A DNA stretch of 36,000 bases, taken from a virus. Below are positions 1-9,440 of this stretch, in pieces. A program made the position numbers and the translations under genes. The notes under the pieces are model-generated. The model made no database searches. It was not told where the DNA came from and worked only from the letters and a program-made list of their open reading frames with translations. How positions within the stretch are numbered: the first letter of the stretch is position 1; each line of letters opens with the position of its first letter. The DNA is taken from the IMG/VR virus record IMGVR_UViG_3300018080_000080, positions 1 through 36,000 of that record. The stretch is one strand, 5' to 3'.

Positions 1-123
1 AAAGCAATATTGATAGCTATAAATGTTCAGCAAAAAATAGCAAGTACAGGTGTCAGAGGTTTGGCAAAGCAGTTCTTTACTCTTAAGAAAGGTGCTACAG
101 AAGCTGGTACTGCATCTAAAGGA
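1..123. repeat. Terminal direct repeat, left copy (circular-map overlap)
   Basis: Bases 1-123 are identical to bases 35878-36000. The repeat lies inside one open reading frame, and the frame continues through both copies (both are in frame 1), so joining base 35877 to base 1 gives one intact tape measure gene. This is what a circular or circularly permuted genome of 35,877 bp looks like when it is written out with a short overlap. The window ends inside the repeat, so the true overlap could be longer. It is not a transposon or LTR repeat, because no gene boundary coincides with it. Confidence 0.93.
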
Positions 124-1950
124 ATGGGAAGTGCTTTAAAAGGTATAGGATGGTCTGCTCTTATTGGTGTTGCTATTGAATTAGCAGTAGCATTTTACGA
201 CATGGCAAGTGGTGCGGATGAAGCTAGAAGGAAAGCTGAAGAGCTTGATGCTTATAGAGCAAAAGCAAGCAAAGATGCTAACAATAGAGTAAGCCAAAGG
301 AATAAAGAATTAAATGACGAAATAGCTAATTTAGAAAGAAAAAGAGATATTGAAATATCTGCATCTAAAACAGAAAAAGAAAGACAATCTATTCAAGAAC
401 AGTTTTTAAAAGACAGAAAAACTTTAGTTGAAGAGAATAACAATATTGTTAAACAAGATTTAATAAACGAAAAAACAAAACTAAGAAACACTAAGGCTTT
501 ACAAAAAGCGTTAGAAAAAGAAATACAACTCCAAAAAGAACTTACTAAAGAAGGTAGAAGAGAAGATGCGGCTATTCAAATGAATAAAGTCAATAAAATA
601 GCTACTCAATTAGGTAAGCAATTAGGGTTAACTTCTGAAGCATGGTTTGGACTTATTGAACAAAATGCAACATTTATAGAGGTGCAAAGTAATTTAAACG
701 CTGAAATAGAGGCGTCAAACACAAGAATAAAAATATACAATGAAGAGTTAGATGGAAGTAACTCACAGCTAAAAGACGTTAATGCATCTATTAAGATTAA
801 CACTAACGAACGTGAAAATAATAGAAATAAAATAAACGCTCAAGTAAAAAGTTTAGGAGATCAAAATAAAGAATTAGAAAAGCAGAAAGAAGATATTGAT
901 TTAATATCGGATTCATTAAATAATGAAGAGACTTTAGATATTGATGCTTCTATATCAAAGCAAAACGAAGCTATTAAAAAGGCAATGACTGAGCGATTAA
1001 CTATGATTAATGACTTAGAGCGTAATCAAACATTAACAGAAAAAGAAGCTCAAGACCAGCGTTTAATCGCTGAAATAGAAGCATTAAATGAACGTAAGAA
1101 AATACTTGAATTATACGGTAGGGACGTAACGGATATTAATAACGAAATTTCACAAGCGCAATTACAACTAAGTAAAGGCGTTAACTCAGATATTGAGGAG
1201 CTTTTAAAAGGTACTAATAAAAACCTTGTCGATTCAACTCAAGAAACAATTAAGCAAGTAGTGGATTCAATAGACAAATTCTTTAATGACTTTATCGACC
1301 GTCAAATGTCCGAGCTACAAAACCAAGAAGAAAGCGCAAAGCAAATGTACGGAACACTTGAAAAGTTAGCAGTTGAAGGTAATATTCAAGCACAACAATC
1401 ATTGACTGAAATGTTAGAAGCACAACAAAAAGCGCAACGAGAGCAGATAAGATTGCAACAACGACAGCAACGAATTGAGCAAGCAAAGCAAGTGTATTCA
1501 ATTATTCAATCACAATTAGACGCTGGAAAGTCGCCTAGTGAAGCAATAGCTTCTACAGGTGGTTACATGACAGCTATACAAGGTTTGATTCAGTCTTTAC
1601 CCTCATTCTATGAAGGTACAGAGGACACAGGAAAGGCGGGTAAACCATTAGACAATAAGGGGGGTAGATTAGCAGTATTACACAATAACGAACGCGTATT
1701 AACAGCCGAACAAAATAAAGCACTTGCGGGCATACCAAACCCGATGATACCAACTTTAGTTCAGAAAGGTTTAGATAGTGCCGGAACGTCTTATGATTTA
1801 CTTATGATTAACGAATTACAACGTACACGAAAAGCAATCGAAAATATACCACAAACTAGCTATGAAGTTCAGAAAGTAATGGGTGAGTTTGCTGGGTTGT
1901 TAGCACGTTCTAAGAAAGGTAATAGCATCACTAAAACAAAATACAACTAA
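1..1950 (+). CDS. Tail tape measure protein, C-terminal part (wraps to 34237)
   Basis: This is the rest of the gene that begins at 34237; joined at the circular seam the product is about 1196 residues. The tape measure protein sets tail length and takes part in tail assembly and DNA ejection. This part starts with a small hydrophobic segment (about window residues 40-65), then long charged, Glu/Lys/Gln-rich coiled-coil stretches to about residue 510. It ends in a globular-looking region with a GTEDTG motif and a GGRLAVLHNNERVL stretch, which I recognise from Bacteroidota phage tape measure proteins. The TAA stop shares its last base with the ATG of the next gene. At the usual scale of about 0.15 nm per residue, the tail would be roughly 180 nm; that length is inference. 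Confidence 0.92.
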   Translation, partial: KAILIAINVQQKIASTGVRGLAKQFFTLKKGATEAGTASKGMGSALKGIGWSALIGVAIELAVAFYDMASGADEARRKAEELDAYRAKASKDANNRVSQRNKELNDEIANLERKRDIEISASKTEKERQSIQEQFLKDRKTLVEENNNIVKQDLINEKTKLRNTKALQKALEKEIQLQKELTKEGRREDAAIQMNKVNKIATQLGKQLGLTSEAWFGLIEQNATFIEVQSNLNAEIEASNTRIKIYNEELDGSNSQLKDVNASIKINTNERENNRNKINAQVKSLGDQNKELEKQKEDIDLISDSLNNEETLDIDASISKQNEAIKKAMTERLTMINDLERNQTLTEKEAQDQRLIAEIEALNERKKILELYGRDVTDINNEISQAQLQLSKGVNSDIEELLKGTNKNLVDSTQETIKQVVDSIDKFFNDFIDRQMSELQNQEESAKQMYGTLEKLAVEGNIQAQQSLTEMLEAQQKAQREQIRLQQRQQRIEQAKQVYSIIQSQLDAGKSPSEAIASTGGYMTAIQGLIQSLPSFYEGTEDTGKAGKPLDNKGGRLAVLHNNERVLTAEQNKALAGIPNPMIPTLVQKGLDSAGTSYDLLMINELQRTRKAIENIPQTSYEVQKVMGEFAGLLARSKKGNSITKTKYN

Positions 1951-3650
1951 TGGTAACACAATTCTATATTAACGGTAATTTAGTTAATCCTGTTAATCGT
2001 GATGCGGTTCAGTTCTCTATTGATTACGAAAACAGAAAACGACTTATAGACATTGACATAACAACCGATGTTTTGACTTTTGTAGCTGAAGACAGACAGC
2101 TTATAATTAATTGGTTAACTCAGTTTGGTTTTGGTGCTGGAATGCCAGCAGAAATACAATTCAGTCAAACCCTTACCCAAGAATATTACATTGATTTCAC
2201 TGATTCGTTTAGTTGGACGGATAATGAGATTAGCGTTAAACTAAAGCGTAGGAATGCGATTAATAATTTCTTTGATTCAGCAGATGGTTTAGTTTGGAGA
2301 AGGGTGCAATTTCAAAGCTCGGACTTTAAAGAATGTGAGTATGTGATAGCACCCGACGTGCAACCGTTGTACGTTATTAGTTTGCTTTCATTAACCTTAT
2401 CGCTTAGGAAAGAATTAGCTGTGGCAATAGACAAGCTAAGTCAAAATACAAGAGCGTTAATTGAAGCTAGTGTTCCTGTAGGCGCACCAGTTCCTGGACC
2501 AAATTGGGGAGCTATAATAACAGCTTCACTTACATTAGCCGCTAACATAGCGTACACAATAGCAATAGCAATAGCATTTGTGAACGTTTTAACTGAGGTT
2601 ATCAACTTAATTATTCCTATTATTAGAAAATTCAAATGTATTTCTTACAAGCGTCTTTTAGAGGTGGGTATTAACCAATTAGGTTATAATTTACAATCTA
2701 GTTTCTTAGATGAAATAGAACCATTAACGGTGCTTCCTGTTCCATTAAGACCAACAGACCCGAACATATTTATAGAAGTCCTTAACCCTTTAGGACTAGC
2801 ATATACAGAAGGCTATCCAACAGAACAAGACGTTATACCAACGGTGGGGAGTGCTATAATGCAACTTTGTGAGATTTACAACCTTAGAGTAACAGCGGTA
2901 AACAACACGGTTACTATTGAGCGTGAGGACTTCTTTGAACAACTTAGCCCCACACCTATACCATTTGCCTATAATTTACAAGAGCAAAAGCAAGCAGAAT
3001 ATAAGTTGAATAATGACTATTGGATTAGACAGTTGTTCTTATGGAATACAGACCAATCTGACATTAATACATTTGATGATAATAAAGGTCAATTAGCCGA
3101 AAAGGGTGCGAGTTTACAAGTTGATCCAAACCCAGATATAAACTTACTTAAAGGACTTGAACAAGCGGATAATAGATTTTCTTTAGGTACGCGAAAAGAT
3201 GAGCTTACTTTTGGCGAAAAGGTGTTAAAGCAATTAGCAAAAGCAGTTGACTTATTTACAGGTGGTTCATTAGAGGCTCAAATAGATAGTAGAGTAGCGT
3301 TACTACAATTATCAAATCAATACTTTTCTAACACCAAACTATTGTGGATGACAGGAACTAGAATAGCGTCAAATCACAGAGAAATGTTGTCCGCTAAGTA
3401 CATTTTAGAAGAGTACCATAAGGACTTCGAGGTCAAAGCTGAAATTGAAAATATGCCAATTAGAATGACAAAAGAACAATTTTTGTTATATTCTCAACAA
3501 TTTTATGTAATTTTGAACACAGGTCAAGAAGCTGAAATAAGGTCTTTAAAATGGAATGAACAAGACAATTTAGCAGAGATAACCTTGTGGATTGACACAA
3601 AATTTAATACGAATATAAACTTTACTTTGATTAACGATGGAGGGGCTTAA
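1950..3650 (+). CDS. Tail tip / hub-like structural protein with an internal hydrophobic segment
   Basis: 566 residues, starting on an ATG that overlaps the tape measure stop by one base. The position directly after the tape measure gene is where distal-tail or hub proteins sit in siphophages, and the long beta-rich sequence fits. I do not recognise a named domain. The odd feature is a hydrophobic run at about residues 184-226, rich in Ala and Ile (for example IAYTIAIAIAFV), flanked by a Pro/Gly-rich loop before and Lys/Arg after. It could form one or two membrane helices and might insert into the host membrane during ejection; this is inference. The end overlaps the next gene by 14 bases. 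Confidence 0.75.
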   Translation: MVTQFYINGNLVNPVNRDAVQFSIDYENRKRLIDIDITTDVLTFVAEDRQLIINWLTQFGFGAGMPAEIQFSQTLTQEYYIDFTDSFSWTDNEISVKLKRRNAINNFFDSADGLVWRRVQFQSSDFKECEYVIAPDVQPLYVISLLSLTLSLRKELAVAIDKLSQNTRALIEASVPVGAPVPGPNWGAIITASLTLAANIAYTIAIAIAFVNVLTEVINLIIPIIRKFKCISYKRLLEVGINQLGYNLQSSFLDEIEPLTVLPVPLRPTDPNIFIEVLNPLGLAYTEGYPTEQDVIPTVGSAIMQLCEIYNLRVTAVNNTVTIEREDFFEQLSPTPIPFAYNLQEQKQAEYKLNNDYWIRQLFLWNTDQSDINTFDDNKGQLAEKGASLQVDPNPDINLLKGLEQADNRFSLGTRKDELTFGEKVLKQLAKAVDLFTGGSLEAQIDSRVALLQLSNQYFSNTKLLWMTGTRIASNHREMLSAKYILEEYHKDFEVKAEIENMPIRMTKEQFLLYSQQFYVILNTGQEAEIRSLKWNEQDNLAEITLWIDTKFNTNINFTLINDGGA

Positions 3651-3831
3651 AGAGTTATTACAAGAAGCGGAGAAAGCTAATAAGTCAATAGATGAAGGAA
3701 TAGCAGATTTAAGTAAGTTACAAGCTACCTTATCAAGCTCTAAAGACAAAGAAGCTATTGAACGTTTAAATAAAGCAGTTAAGCAAGTTAAAGATTTAAA
3801 GAAGCAATTAGATGAGCATAACAGTAAGTAA
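3637..3831 (+). CDS. Small coiled-coil protein in the tail operon
   Basis: 64 residues, almost entirely charged and helical: Lys, Glu, Asp, Leu and Ala in heptad-like spacing, with no cysteine and no membrane segment. It overlaps the gene before by 14 bases and the gene after by 20, so it is translationally embedded in the tail operon. It may be a small tail-assembly or tail-tip accessory factor, but the family is unknown to me. The tight overlaps on both sides and the clean helical composition support a real gene. Confidence 0.7.
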   Translation: MEGLKELLQEAEKANKSIDEGIADLSKLQATLSSSKDKEAIERLNKAVKQVKDLKKQLDEHNSK

Positions 3832-6622
3832 TAGAAGTTTCACTACTATTTTTAGTGCAAATGATTCGTTTTTAAAAATGAATGAGAATAGCAAAGTAAG
3901 CTATTCATGCGATTTAGTTTTTAGTTTTGATTTTGAAGCTAGTAGTGATTATATTTGTCAAATATCAAGTGACAACAGCTTAACTCTTCTTAACTCTACT
4001 TGGGGTAATCATGGATTTATAATTGGAGATTCTATTGACCTTATTATTGTAGTCGATGACCCTTCATCATTCACGAAAGTTATAACAAAAACGGTAACAA
4101 TAGACGATATTACCTCAGATGTTCTTACATTTTCACCCGCTTTAGTTAACGGAGATATTACGCCGACTGGAGATATTAGCGAGTTCTTAAATGTTGTCTT
4201 TCCAAGTGTTGCAGGTGTTACTTTTTTAATTGAAAACAACACACGTTCAGCACCTGAATCGTTTGAGTTCTACTTTAACCTAATTGAAAATACATCACAA
4301 GGTAGTGAGTTCAGTTTAATTGATGGAGAGGTTAACCGATTTAGATTCTTAGCTGTTGACACAATGACAACAGGAGACACGATCAACGGTGTGCAATTAG
4401 GTGATAAGTCGGGTGGCGCAATAGATGCTATACCAGTACTTGAAAAAACAGCAGACGGTTATACATTAACGTTTGATTTTTACAACTGGGTACGGTACGA
4501 ACAAGCACAATTCAATGTGATCCCTTCGCCTTATCAACAGAATAATAGTTTAAAACCTTATGCACGTTTTGAAGCTTTATCTGAGACAAATAACCCTAAT
4601 GCTATAATTGTAGAGACCGACAACTTCCAACTCGGTAACGCTGGATTTATAGGAGAGAATTATAACCAAGGTGTTAATAATTTCACAGTTACTTCAGTTA
4701 TTAATACGGACGATTTAGGCAACCCTATAAGTGGTTTTGATTTCGGTCAGGCTAACAACTTTGTAATAAAAGTAGAAACCAACCAAACCACAATCACAAA
4801 CGATGCTATACTTTTAATTCAGCATTTACCTATTGAAGGGTATAAGAATAACGCACGCTCATTTAATCAAAATACACTTTCAGCTTATTCAATTTCGGAC
4901 GCTGGCACGATTACAGATGAATCATTTGATAGAGACGGAGCAGAACTACAAATCACTTCATCTAGCGTAAGTGTTTCAACGAATGAAATTACTTATGAAG
5001 TTAGATTACTTCCTAATTCAGATTATACGGATTATTTCAACAATCAGGAAGTAGGCGATAGGTTCTTTAGGATCACAATGCAATGTCAATCGGATAGCTC
5101 AGATGATGCAACGGTTGTTTTAATTTCTGAAGGTCAAGCGGATATACAACCCCCAATAGGTCAAGAAGCTGGAGAGGTTGACGATGTAGATTTTTATAAT
5201 CATGGTATGGAATTAGGAGTGGACAGTCCTATAAATGGGAGTGTTTACGCATTAACAGAAGATGACATTCTTTGTCACTCAGTAATAAACTTCAATAAAG
5301 CAGATAATTACGATGCTTTTAGAGTGCTTTTCCAAGTTGTAAACGATTCTACAGGGCAGTTTTTTAATTTGTTTTCGCGAACTATTAACCTTAATCAATA
5401 CCCCGACCAACCAAATGGGGTTAAATTAATTAACTACAATGAGAATTTAGGCTATCAGTTACCAAACCCTGAGCGTAACGTCTTAAGCCTTGAATTTAAC
5501 GGTAACGAAACAAGCACAACATACGAGGTTGAATTGCTACATACATTACTGTTATCGTGGAGGTATTGGCAAGCAAAACCCCAAGCATTAGCTGACTTTT
5601 TAGACGCTAACTTGCCTAACAATGGACTAAATGATGAATGGGTACGTTATGCAACGGCAGGATTTAGCTTTAGATTTAGATTAGAATTAATCAAAGACGG
5701 CATAGCAGATTTCTTTAATTGTTCGCCGACAATTATAGAGGACTACGACACGCAAAATGTAACTACCGTTATAACCTTTGAGGACTTAGCGGGTAATAGT
5801 ATTCCAGCACCATTAAATAACCAACAATTCAAAGTAATAGCTACACATACAGCTCCTACAAATTGGGATATAAGCGACTTATGGGCGTGGATTGCTGAAC
5901 GTCCACTAGAGAATGAACCTAGACGTATGAATAGTACGGCATGGGCATACACTACTGCAAACCTTCCATTAGTTCCTGAGCAAGGGGAAACGCAATCAAC
6001 TGTAACTGTTTCGGGTAGCGTTGCGACCGTTGTTACTTTGTGCGAAGGTAGTCAGTTACCTAACGATGTAACATTTGTAGCTCGGATTGAAAGCCCTATA
6101 ATTCAAGAATGTCAAAGCCCATTAAGTGTATATTTTAAAGGATTAAGCAAGGTAGGTGCAACAGAATCAGAACGTTTAACGCAATTAATTAATGACATTA
6201 GAGATGGTGTTGTATATGATTCAGGTGCTAACCTATGCTGTCCTGAATGTGAGATAAATGATGTTCCCGATACTGGTTATGCGTTTGGTAGAAATTCGTT
6301 ATTAACTACCTTAACATGGTTAGAGCCTTGTTGTGAAAATCAATTTGCTACACCTGACACGAATTGCACAGCGACTTATACAGCAGATGTTCAGGACTTT
6401 ATAGATAATGATATTACGGGGGCTAGTTTACCAATCACATCAGTTAATCCAAGCGAATACAATCGTTATAATGGAACTTCATTCGATCAATTAGCACAAG
6501 GGTTAATTAATGCATTTAGCGATCCTGTGGTAAGATATAATGCATTCGTACACATTATAGGTGTTGGGCTAACTATTATTTGCTCTGGAAGTGAATTAGA
6601 AATTAAACAAATACAAGAGTAA
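3812..6622 (+). CDS. Large tail / baseplate-like structural protein
   Basis: 936 residues, rich in Asn, Asp, Thr, Ser, aromatic and beta-branched residues, typical of extracellular beta-sandwich phage tail proteins. No signal peptide or membrane segment is visible. Near the C-terminus there is a cluster of cysteines (NLCCPEC at about residues 808-814, then EPCCEN and a single Cys), which could form disulfides or bind a metal. It lies between the tail hub candidate and the receptor-binding candidate, so a role in the tail tip or side fibres is likely. No named domain is recognised. Its final TAA shares one base with the next ATG. Confidence 0.72.
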   Translation: MSITVSNRSFTTIFSANDSFLKMNENSKVSYSCDLVFSFDFEASSDYICQISSDNSLTLLNSTWGNHGFIIGDSIDLIIVVDDPSSFTKVITKTVTIDDITSDVLTFSPALVNGDITPTGDISEFLNVVFPSVAGVTFLIENNTRSAPESFEFYFNLIENTSQGSEFSLIDGEVNRFRFLAVDTMTTGDTINGVQLGDKSGGAIDAIPVLEKTADGYTLTFDFYNWVRYEQAQFNVIPSPYQQNNSLKPYARFEALSETNNPNAIIVETDNFQLGNAGFIGENYNQGVNNFTVTSVINTDDLGNPISGFDFGQANNFVIKVETNQTTITNDAILLIQHLPIEGYKNNARSFNQNTLSAYSISDAGTITDESFDRDGAELQITSSSVSVSTNEITYEVRLLPNSDYTDYFNNQEVGDRFFRITMQCQSDSSDDATVVLISEGQADIQPPIGQEAGEVDDVDFYNHGMELGVDSPINGSVYALTEDDILCHSVINFNKADNYDAFRVLFQVVNDSTGQFFNLFSRTINLNQYPDQPNGVKLINYNENLGYQLPNPERNVLSLEFNGNETSTTYEVELLHTLLLSWRYWQAKPQALADFLDANLPNNGLNDEWVRYATAGFSFRFRLELIKDGIADFFNCSPTIIEDYDTQNVTTVITFEDLAGNSIPAPLNNQQFKVIATHTAPTNWDISDLWAWIAERPLENEPRRMNSTAWAYTTANLPLVPEQGETQSTVTVSGSVATVVTLCEGSQLPNDVTFVARIESPIIQECQSPLSVYFKGLSKVGATESERLTQLINDIRDGVVYDSGANLCCPECEINDVPDTGYAFGRNSLLTTLTWLEPCCENQFATPDTNCTATYTADVQDFIDNDITGASLPITSVNPSEYNRYNGTSFDQLAQGLINAFSDPVVRYNAFVHIIGVGLTIICSGSELEIKQIQE

Positions 6623-8460
6623 TGGCTAGAAATGTCCATAAATTAGATACAACGGTTATAAATTTACCAACTAAGCAACTGCAAGAGGACAGGGGTTATA
6701 AAACGTGTGCAGAGCCTTATATAACATTTGGCAATGTAGAAGACGCATCTATAAGCTGGCAAAATGATTTATTTTCGGTTGCGTTTATAGCAGATACGGT
6801 TGAAGTTGTGTTAGTTAAAGATGGTGCTGAACTAACAGCTTTTGGTATTCCTTTGACTTTTCCATACCAACCAAATGCAGTTGGATTTATGATTGTATGG
6901 CGTGAAGTATTAATCAATCACGGTGCTGGGTGCTATAAGGTTAAAGCTAATTACACTCTTCAAGGATTTGAATTTACATTGCATTATGGTAGTTTTGATT
7001 TAATGCCTTATTCGGTTGAAGCTAGCGAAGGCACTATTAGAGTGTTAGGTCAGTATAACGACCTTGTTAAATCATACGGCATAAACTTCCAAGGCTCAAA
7101 TTTTGCACGCTCATTCAGAGTTAAAGGAAACTTGCACAACGAACAACCGAATACAGAACACGGCAACATTTTAAAAGGCAATGATAAGTTCAAGAAGTAC
7201 CGAAATTATGGACAAACGTCTTATGATTTAGAAACGGCTAATATTCCAGCTTGTCAATTAGATCCATTATTTGAAATATTAATTGCATCAAATAGGCTTT
7301 ATGTATCGGATTTCAATAGTGCTAATTTTCGACAATATAGAGATATTGAAGTGGTATTAAATGACGATGAAGAGATAAGTTTTGGTGAACAATTTGGAGA
7401 CCGTAGGCAAGTCTTAGCACCTTTAAAGCAAAAGGATTGGCTAATAGAAAGTAAATATAGCGGTCAAGAAGGAGAAGGGCAACTATTCACAAGCGGTTTA
7501 GATTTCAGTTCTATTGTATGTCCTTCAGGTGGCGGATGTGACCCCGCCACCTTCTCAATCAACAACACGCAAGTCGCTACTATCCCGAGTGGTGGTAGTG
7601 ATTCTATTGAGGTAAGACAAGAACAAGGGGCTACAGAAATAGGAAGCCTGCAAGGTCAATATTGGAGGGTAGATGACTCGCCAATTACGGTTGACGGTGC
7701 AAGCTTTGATTCGTTACCTGCAACGGATAGTTTAGACATTAACCTAGTAGACCAAGACGGTAACAGTATAACGCCGTTAAGTTTGAATGCGCCTGAGATT
7801 GAAATTGATATACCGAGCGGTGGAGCAGTACCAATAGGCGCAAAACCATTAAAGACAGGATGTACGGTATCAGTAAGGACAGGAGATGATGGCGACTTGC
7901 AAGAGGGTAGAGCTGACACCTTCTTTTTGTTAGACTCCACAAAAGACCCTAATCCATTTGGTAATTATCAACGATTTACAGGAGACACAGGAGGCTATTA
8001 CGACCAAGACTTATCGGGATATTACGATGCTAATGGAGTAGCTACTACTAAGGCTTTAGCTTTTCCTAATGGTATAATGATCGATTGGTCAACTTATGAT
8101 GGAACAGAAGTGCTAGCTTATGCTTTGGATAGTCTTCAGGTCGCAGATTTACTAACAGTTAGAAATGCGTATGACACAGCAACGTATGGTGGTTATACAG
8201 GGTGGAGGTTGTGGAATATGAGAGAAGTATTAAACATGGCTTGGTGGGAATATGGAGGCAACAATATGTCTAATTGGGCTCCTTTCAATGACTTTAGTTT
8301 AATAATTCCAGGTCAATATTGGACAGACATACCTTTTTTTAGTACGATTAATAGGGCGGTAGATTTAGATTTAATGCGACCACTTACAGCAGGTATAAAC
8401 TTAACTAGAGGCGGTTGTGCAGTGAAGTATATGACCGTAAACGGAACAACATTAACATAA
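6622..8460 (+). CDS. Tail protein with C-terminal DUF1566/C-type-lectin-like domain (receptor-binding candidate)
   Basis: 612 residues. The N-terminal 290 or so look like a virion-anchoring tail domain. A Gly/Ser/Pro-rich linker region follows (around residues 298-400, with IPSGGS and IPSGGAVP). The last 180 residues contain a Trp- and Asn-rich block with GYTGWRLWNMREVLNM, YWTDIP and a final CAVKYMTV strand. This matches the layout of DUF1566-type domains (a WRLP-like motif, then a W-T motif, then a terminal strand), which adopt a C-type lectin fold and serve as binding domains. It is the last large gene of the tail operon, where receptor-binding proteins are common. The lectin-like call is by motif only. 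Confidence 0.7.
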   Translation: MARNVHKLDTTVINLPTKQLQEDRGYKTCAEPYITFGNVEDASISWQNDLFSVAFIADTVEVVLVKDGAELTAFGIPLTFPYQPNAVGFMIVWREVLINHGAGCYKVKANYTLQGFEFTLHYGSFDLMPYSVEASEGTIRVLGQYNDLVKSYGINFQGSNFARSFRVKGNLHNEQPNTEHGNILKGNDKFKKYRNYGQTSYDLETANIPACQLDPLFEILIASNRLYVSDFNSANFRQYRDIEVVLNDDEEISFGEQFGDRRQVLAPLKQKDWLIESKYSGQEGEGQLFTSGLDFSSIVCPSGGGCDPATFSINNTQVATIPSGGSDSIEVRQEQGATEIGSLQGQYWRVDDSPITVDGASFDSLPATDSLDINLVDQDGNSITPLSLNAPEIEIDIPSGGAVPIGAKPLKTGCTVSVRTGDDGDLQEGRADTFFLLDSTKDPNPFGNYQRFTGDTGGYYDQDLSGYYDANGVATTKALAFPNGIMIDWSTYDGTEVLAYALDSLQVADLLTVRNAYDTATYGGYTGWRLWNMREVLNMAWWEYGGNNMSNWAPFNDFSLIIPGQYWTDIPFFSTINRAVDLDLMRPLTAGINLTRGGCAVKYMTVNGTTLT

Positions 8461-8465
8461 ACAAC

Positions 8466-8714
8466 ATGAAATACAGATTCCCAAATTTTCCAAATTTAGA
8501 ATTTACCGACCCGACAATAACAGTCGATGAGAAGGTAAGTAGATTAGACCCTCAAAGTATGACTATTGAGGTCAACGCATATATTGAGCGTACAGGAGAC
8601 ATAAAAGGGCGTTACTACTTAGATATTAACCCTATACCTGTTCAGGATTTAAACTACAATTATGATGAGTTGGTAGCACGAGTAAACGAACGATTGAAAG
8701 ATTTTGAGAAATGA
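8466..8714 (+). CDS. Small hypothetical protein between tail and holin-like genes
   Basis: 82 residues from the ATG at 8466, five bases after the preceding stop. An in-frame upstream ATG at 8415 would lie inside the lectin-like domain gene and is less likely. The protein begins MKYRFPNFPNLEF and has a short beta-rich body with a GRYYLDINP segment and a helical, charged C-terminus. Its stop overlaps the start of the next gene by four bases, which implies translational coupling. I do not recognise the family; a small tail or lysis-accessory protein is possible. Confidence 0.7.
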   Translation: MKYRFPNFPNLEFTDPTITVDEKVSRLDPQSMTIEVNAYIERTGDIKGRYYLDINPIPVQDLNYNYDELVARVNERLKDFEK

Positions 8715-8986
8715 CAACAGCGACAAAAGATAAAATTTGGCAAAAACTAGGCGAAGCAGGATTAATATTCGTGCTTATGGCAGTAGTTATATACGTTCTG
8801 TACGGACGTATGGAATCAACAGAGCAAAGGATGTTTAAACTTCAACAGCAGACAAACGAACGGCTTAAAAAGGTTGAGCAGGACGTTGAGAGATGCCGAG
8901 ATGAGAACATGGAAATTTTAATCAAAAGTAACCAAGACTACATTGAAGTGATTAAGCGTAACAATCGTTATTTAGAAAATAGATAA
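8711..8986 (+). CDS. Holin-like protein: one N-terminal membrane helix plus coiled coil
   Basis: 91 residues. One hydrophobic helix runs at about residues 17-32 (LIFVLMAVVIYVLYG). The rest is a highly charged coiled coil with one Cys. The size and layout resemble BhlA/UviB-type holins and related one-helix lysis proteins, which let endolysin reach the cell wall. It closes the rightward late operon just before the lysis region, which supports a lysis role, but a one-helix tail-associated protein cannot be excluded. It overlaps the previous gene by four bases and is followed immediately by a bidirectional terminator. Confidence 0.6.
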   Translation: MTTATKDKIWQKLGEAGLIFVLMAVVIYVLYGRMESTEQRMFKLQQQTNERLKKVEQDVERCRDENMEILIKSNQDYIEVIKRNNRYLENR

Positions 8987-8990
8987 AAAA

Positions 8991-9013
8991 AAACACTCTA
9001 CTCGAGTGCTTTT
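8991..9013. terminator. Bidirectional intrinsic terminator between convergent genes
   Basis: CACTC (8994-8998) pairs with GAGTG (9004-9008) around a five-base loop. Rightward the stem is followed by CTTTT; leftward it is followed by a run of nine T residues. It separates the end of the rightward holin-like gene from the end of the leftward HTH gene, whose TAG stop lies in the loop, and should stop transcripts from both sides. Confidence 0.75.
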
Positions 9014-9174
9014 AGTTCCATATCCAAGGCTTTTAATATACCTTCAAGTCTTTTATCTCCCTTAGTGAAATAATCGTAAATCGTTGATCGTGGGATTCCC
9101 GTACGCTCTGAAATTTCACTGTAAGTTAAGCCCAACTGTTTACGTCGGGCTTGTAGGGTGTTTTGTGTTTTCAT
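8998..9174 (-). CDS. HTH transcriptional regulator, cassette 1
   Basis: 58 residues read leftward from an ATG at 9174. The sequence starts MKTQNTLQARRK and contains a helix-turn-helix with the recognition helix IPRSTIYDYF. In the first 44 residues, 40 are identical to the regulator at 12287-12586, and the DNA is also very similar, so the two are recent paralogues or have undergone gene conversion. This copy stops about 14 residues after the shared block, whereas the other has a longer C-terminal extension. It is the second gene of a two-gene leftward operon whose promoter carries a conserved palindrome, so autoregulation is likely (inference). Confidence 0.85.
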   Translation of the reverse strand: MKTQNTLQARRKQLGLTYSEISERTGIPRSTIYDYFTKGDKRLEGILKALDMELKALE

Positions 9175-9199
9175 ATTTTTTTACTAAAAAAATTATAAC

Positions 9200-9409
9200 C
9201 TATGCTTTTTTTAATTTATTAGCAATATCTTGAGGCACATCATACTCTGATATTAATCTAAATTCACCATCAATATAGCAAGCCGTCATTATACCAAACT
9301 GATCTGATCCATTAACCCTACTAATTTTACGTTTAGTCTCTAAATCAATTATAACATCAATAGTTTTAAAATCTTCTGTAGTTGCGCCGTTTGTATTTAC
9401 TTTAATCAT
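9200..9409 (-). CDS. Small hypothetical protein, first gene of cassette 1 leftward operon
   Basis: 69 residues. The start at 9409 is well supported: the 5' leader, including an AAAAGGAATT stretch just before the ATG, is nearly identical to the leader of the gene ending at 12583. The protein looks like a small alpha/beta protein (IDVIIDLETKRKISRV, then a short hydrophobic core) with a Lys-rich helical end. It shows no clear similarity to the gene in the matching position of cassette 2. It might modulate the regulator or be a host-takeover factor; the function is unknown. It is followed after 25 bases by the HTH gene. Confidence 0.75.
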   Translation of the reverse strand: MIKVNTNGATTEDFKTIDVIIDLETKRKISRVNGSDQFGIMTACYIDGEFRLISEYDVPQDIANKLKKA

Positions 9410-9440
9410 AATTCCTTTTTTTTAATTGTTATCGTTGGTA

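Noticed and set aside
7656-7942. Leftward reading frames inside the receptor-binding protein gene
   Set aside because: Two overlapping antisense frames with no promoter or start signal, inside a well-supported coding sequence.
7900-8460. Diversity-generating retroelement acting on the lectin-like domain
   Set aside because: No reverse transcriptase gene exists anywhere in the complete genome, and I found no template repeat of the region.
8415-8465. Upstream start for the 82-residue gene
   Set aside because: It would overlap the lectin-like domain gene by 46 bases; the ATG at 8466, five bases after the previous stop, fits better.
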